NCBI RefSeq assembly: GCF_026341125.1
Contig: NZ_JAPEOR010000002.1
Coordinates: 1,612,001 to 1,676,000 of the forward strand
DNA from: Streptomyces sp. NBC_01142
GTDB lineage: Bacteria > Actinomycetota > Actinomycetes > Streptomycetales > Streptomycetaceae
Length of the DNA stretch: 64,000 nucleotides
Direction of reading: 5' to 3'
Every line of letters starts with the position of its first letter. The stretch's first letter is position 1. The notes under the pieces were generated by a model that saw nothing but the letters and a program-made list of their open reading frames with translations, made no database searches and was not told where the DNA came from. Of this stretch, positions 63,547-64,000 are shown piece after piece. A program made the position numbers and the translations under genes.

Positions 63547-63617
63547 CTAACCACTTAATTTGACTTTAGAGGTTAGAGTCGAGCACGTCAACCAGTCACG
63601 TACTCTTGAGGGGTTAG
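63547..63617. promoter_or_regulatory. Repeated GGTTAG elements in the VOC/CGNR divergent promoter
   Basis: CTAACC (63547-63552), GGTTAG (63571-63576) and GGTTAG (63612-63617) lie in an AT-rich stretch between the two starts (63518-63646). The first two form an inverted repeat. They may be the binding sites of one regulator controlling both directions. Confidence 0.45.
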
Positions 63618-63646
63618 CTGGGGTCAGCTACGGGAGGAGCCCAGGG

Positions 63647-64000
63647 ATGCCCGCCATGTCCGATCCGCGGCCGCTCACCGGTGAGCCGGTCTCCCTCGAC
63701 CTGCTCAACACCCAGTGGATGCAGGACGGCGTGCGCCAGGACCTGCTGACCGGGGTCGACGGGCTGCTCATCTGGCTGACGGCCAACGGCCTCGCGGAAC
63801 GGTTCACCGCGGACGCGGCCACCCTGGAACGGACCGTGACCGCCCGCGGCGCGCTCGCCGCACTCGTCGACAGCCCCGGCGACCCGACCGCGACCGCCCG
63901 CGTCGACGAGGTGCTCGGACATGGGCGCATCCGCGCCAAACTCACCACAGACGGTCCCGGCGAGGAGGCGGAGTTCGCCGACCCGGCCTGGGGCCCCGGC
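63647..64000 (+). CDS. CGNR zinc finger/ABATE-domain protein, 3' end outside window
   Basis: 118 residues are visible from ATG 63647 (GGAGGAG 8 bp ahead); a second ATG follows three codons later. The sequence PLTGEPVSLDLLNTQWM and the helical stretch after it match the N-terminal ABATE-type stress-response domain that precedes a CGNR zinc finger. The zinc finger itself would lie beyond base 64000. These proteins are thought to be transcription regulators. Divergent from the VOC gene, which it may control. Confidence 0.75.
   Translation, partial: MPAMSDPRPLTGEPVSLDLLNTQWMQDGVRQDLLTGVDGLLIWLTANGLAERFTADAATLERTVTARGALAALVDSPGDPTATARVDEVLGHGRIRAKLTTDGPGEEAEFADPAWGPG

Overview
The window is a piece of a high-GC actinomycete chromosome, almost certainly Streptomyces. 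Four things point there: GC-biased third codon positions, GTG starts, strong GC hairpins as terminators, and a core gene order (rne, rodA/pbp2/mreDCB, ndk, folC, valS, clpX, clpP2, clpP1, tig, then nei, rpiB, sodF, pepN) that I recall from Streptomyces coelicolor.

Layout. 1-4.1 kb: RNase E/G with long Arg/Ala/Glu-rich arms on both sides of the catalytic core, cut by the window edge. 4.1-8.8 kb: two radical-SAM-linked proteins (TIGR03936 and TIGR03960 types) flanking a GNAT acetyltransferase and a membrane protein with a perfect 140-bp internal repeat. 8.8-10.4 kb: CYTH-CHAD protein. 10.4-17 kb: cell-wall morphogenesis cluster mreB-mreC-mreD-pbp2-rodA. 17-22.7 kb: ndk, a DUF4233 protein, folC, a frameshifted mreB-like relic, and valS. 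22.8-23.8 kb: a secreted or anchored PQGY-rich protein. 23.9-28.4 kb: clpX, clpP2, clpP1 (with a ClgR-type box) and tig. 28.5-28.9 kb: divergent tRNA-Pro(TGG) and tRNA-Gly(TCC). A decayed tyrosine integrase follows the tRNA-Gly gene.

29.5-44 kb is mixed: two unrecognised small proteins, a membrane acyltransferase, an HD protein, a PP2C/SpoIIE-type phosphatase, an Eis-like acetyltransferase, a Nei-type glycosylase with rpiB, three APC amino-acid permeases, an FAD-linked oxidase, BioY and a histidine phosphatase. 44.2-53.1 kb is an eight-gene, mostly translationally coupled sugar or polyol uptake and catabolism operon: Tat lipoprotein, two permeases, two ATPases, DeoR-type regulator, 2-hydroxyacid dehydrogenase and FGGY kinase. 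Paired palindromes lie upstream. I do not remember this operon from the S. coelicolor order, so it looks accessory.

53.2-54.6 kb is a complete IS701-family element that ends about 50 bp before the Nur-type operator of sodF. 54.7-58.8 kb holds sodF (with a candidate s-SodF small RNA at its 3' end), a DsbA-like protein lacking the second active-site cysteine, and pepN. 59.3-64 kb holds an AbiEi-like/endonuclease-like protein, a secreted serine hydrolase, a Nudix hydrolase, a flavin-type oxidase, a VOC protein and the start of a CGNR-type protein. All identifications come from reading translated sequence and recalled family motifs. No search was run.
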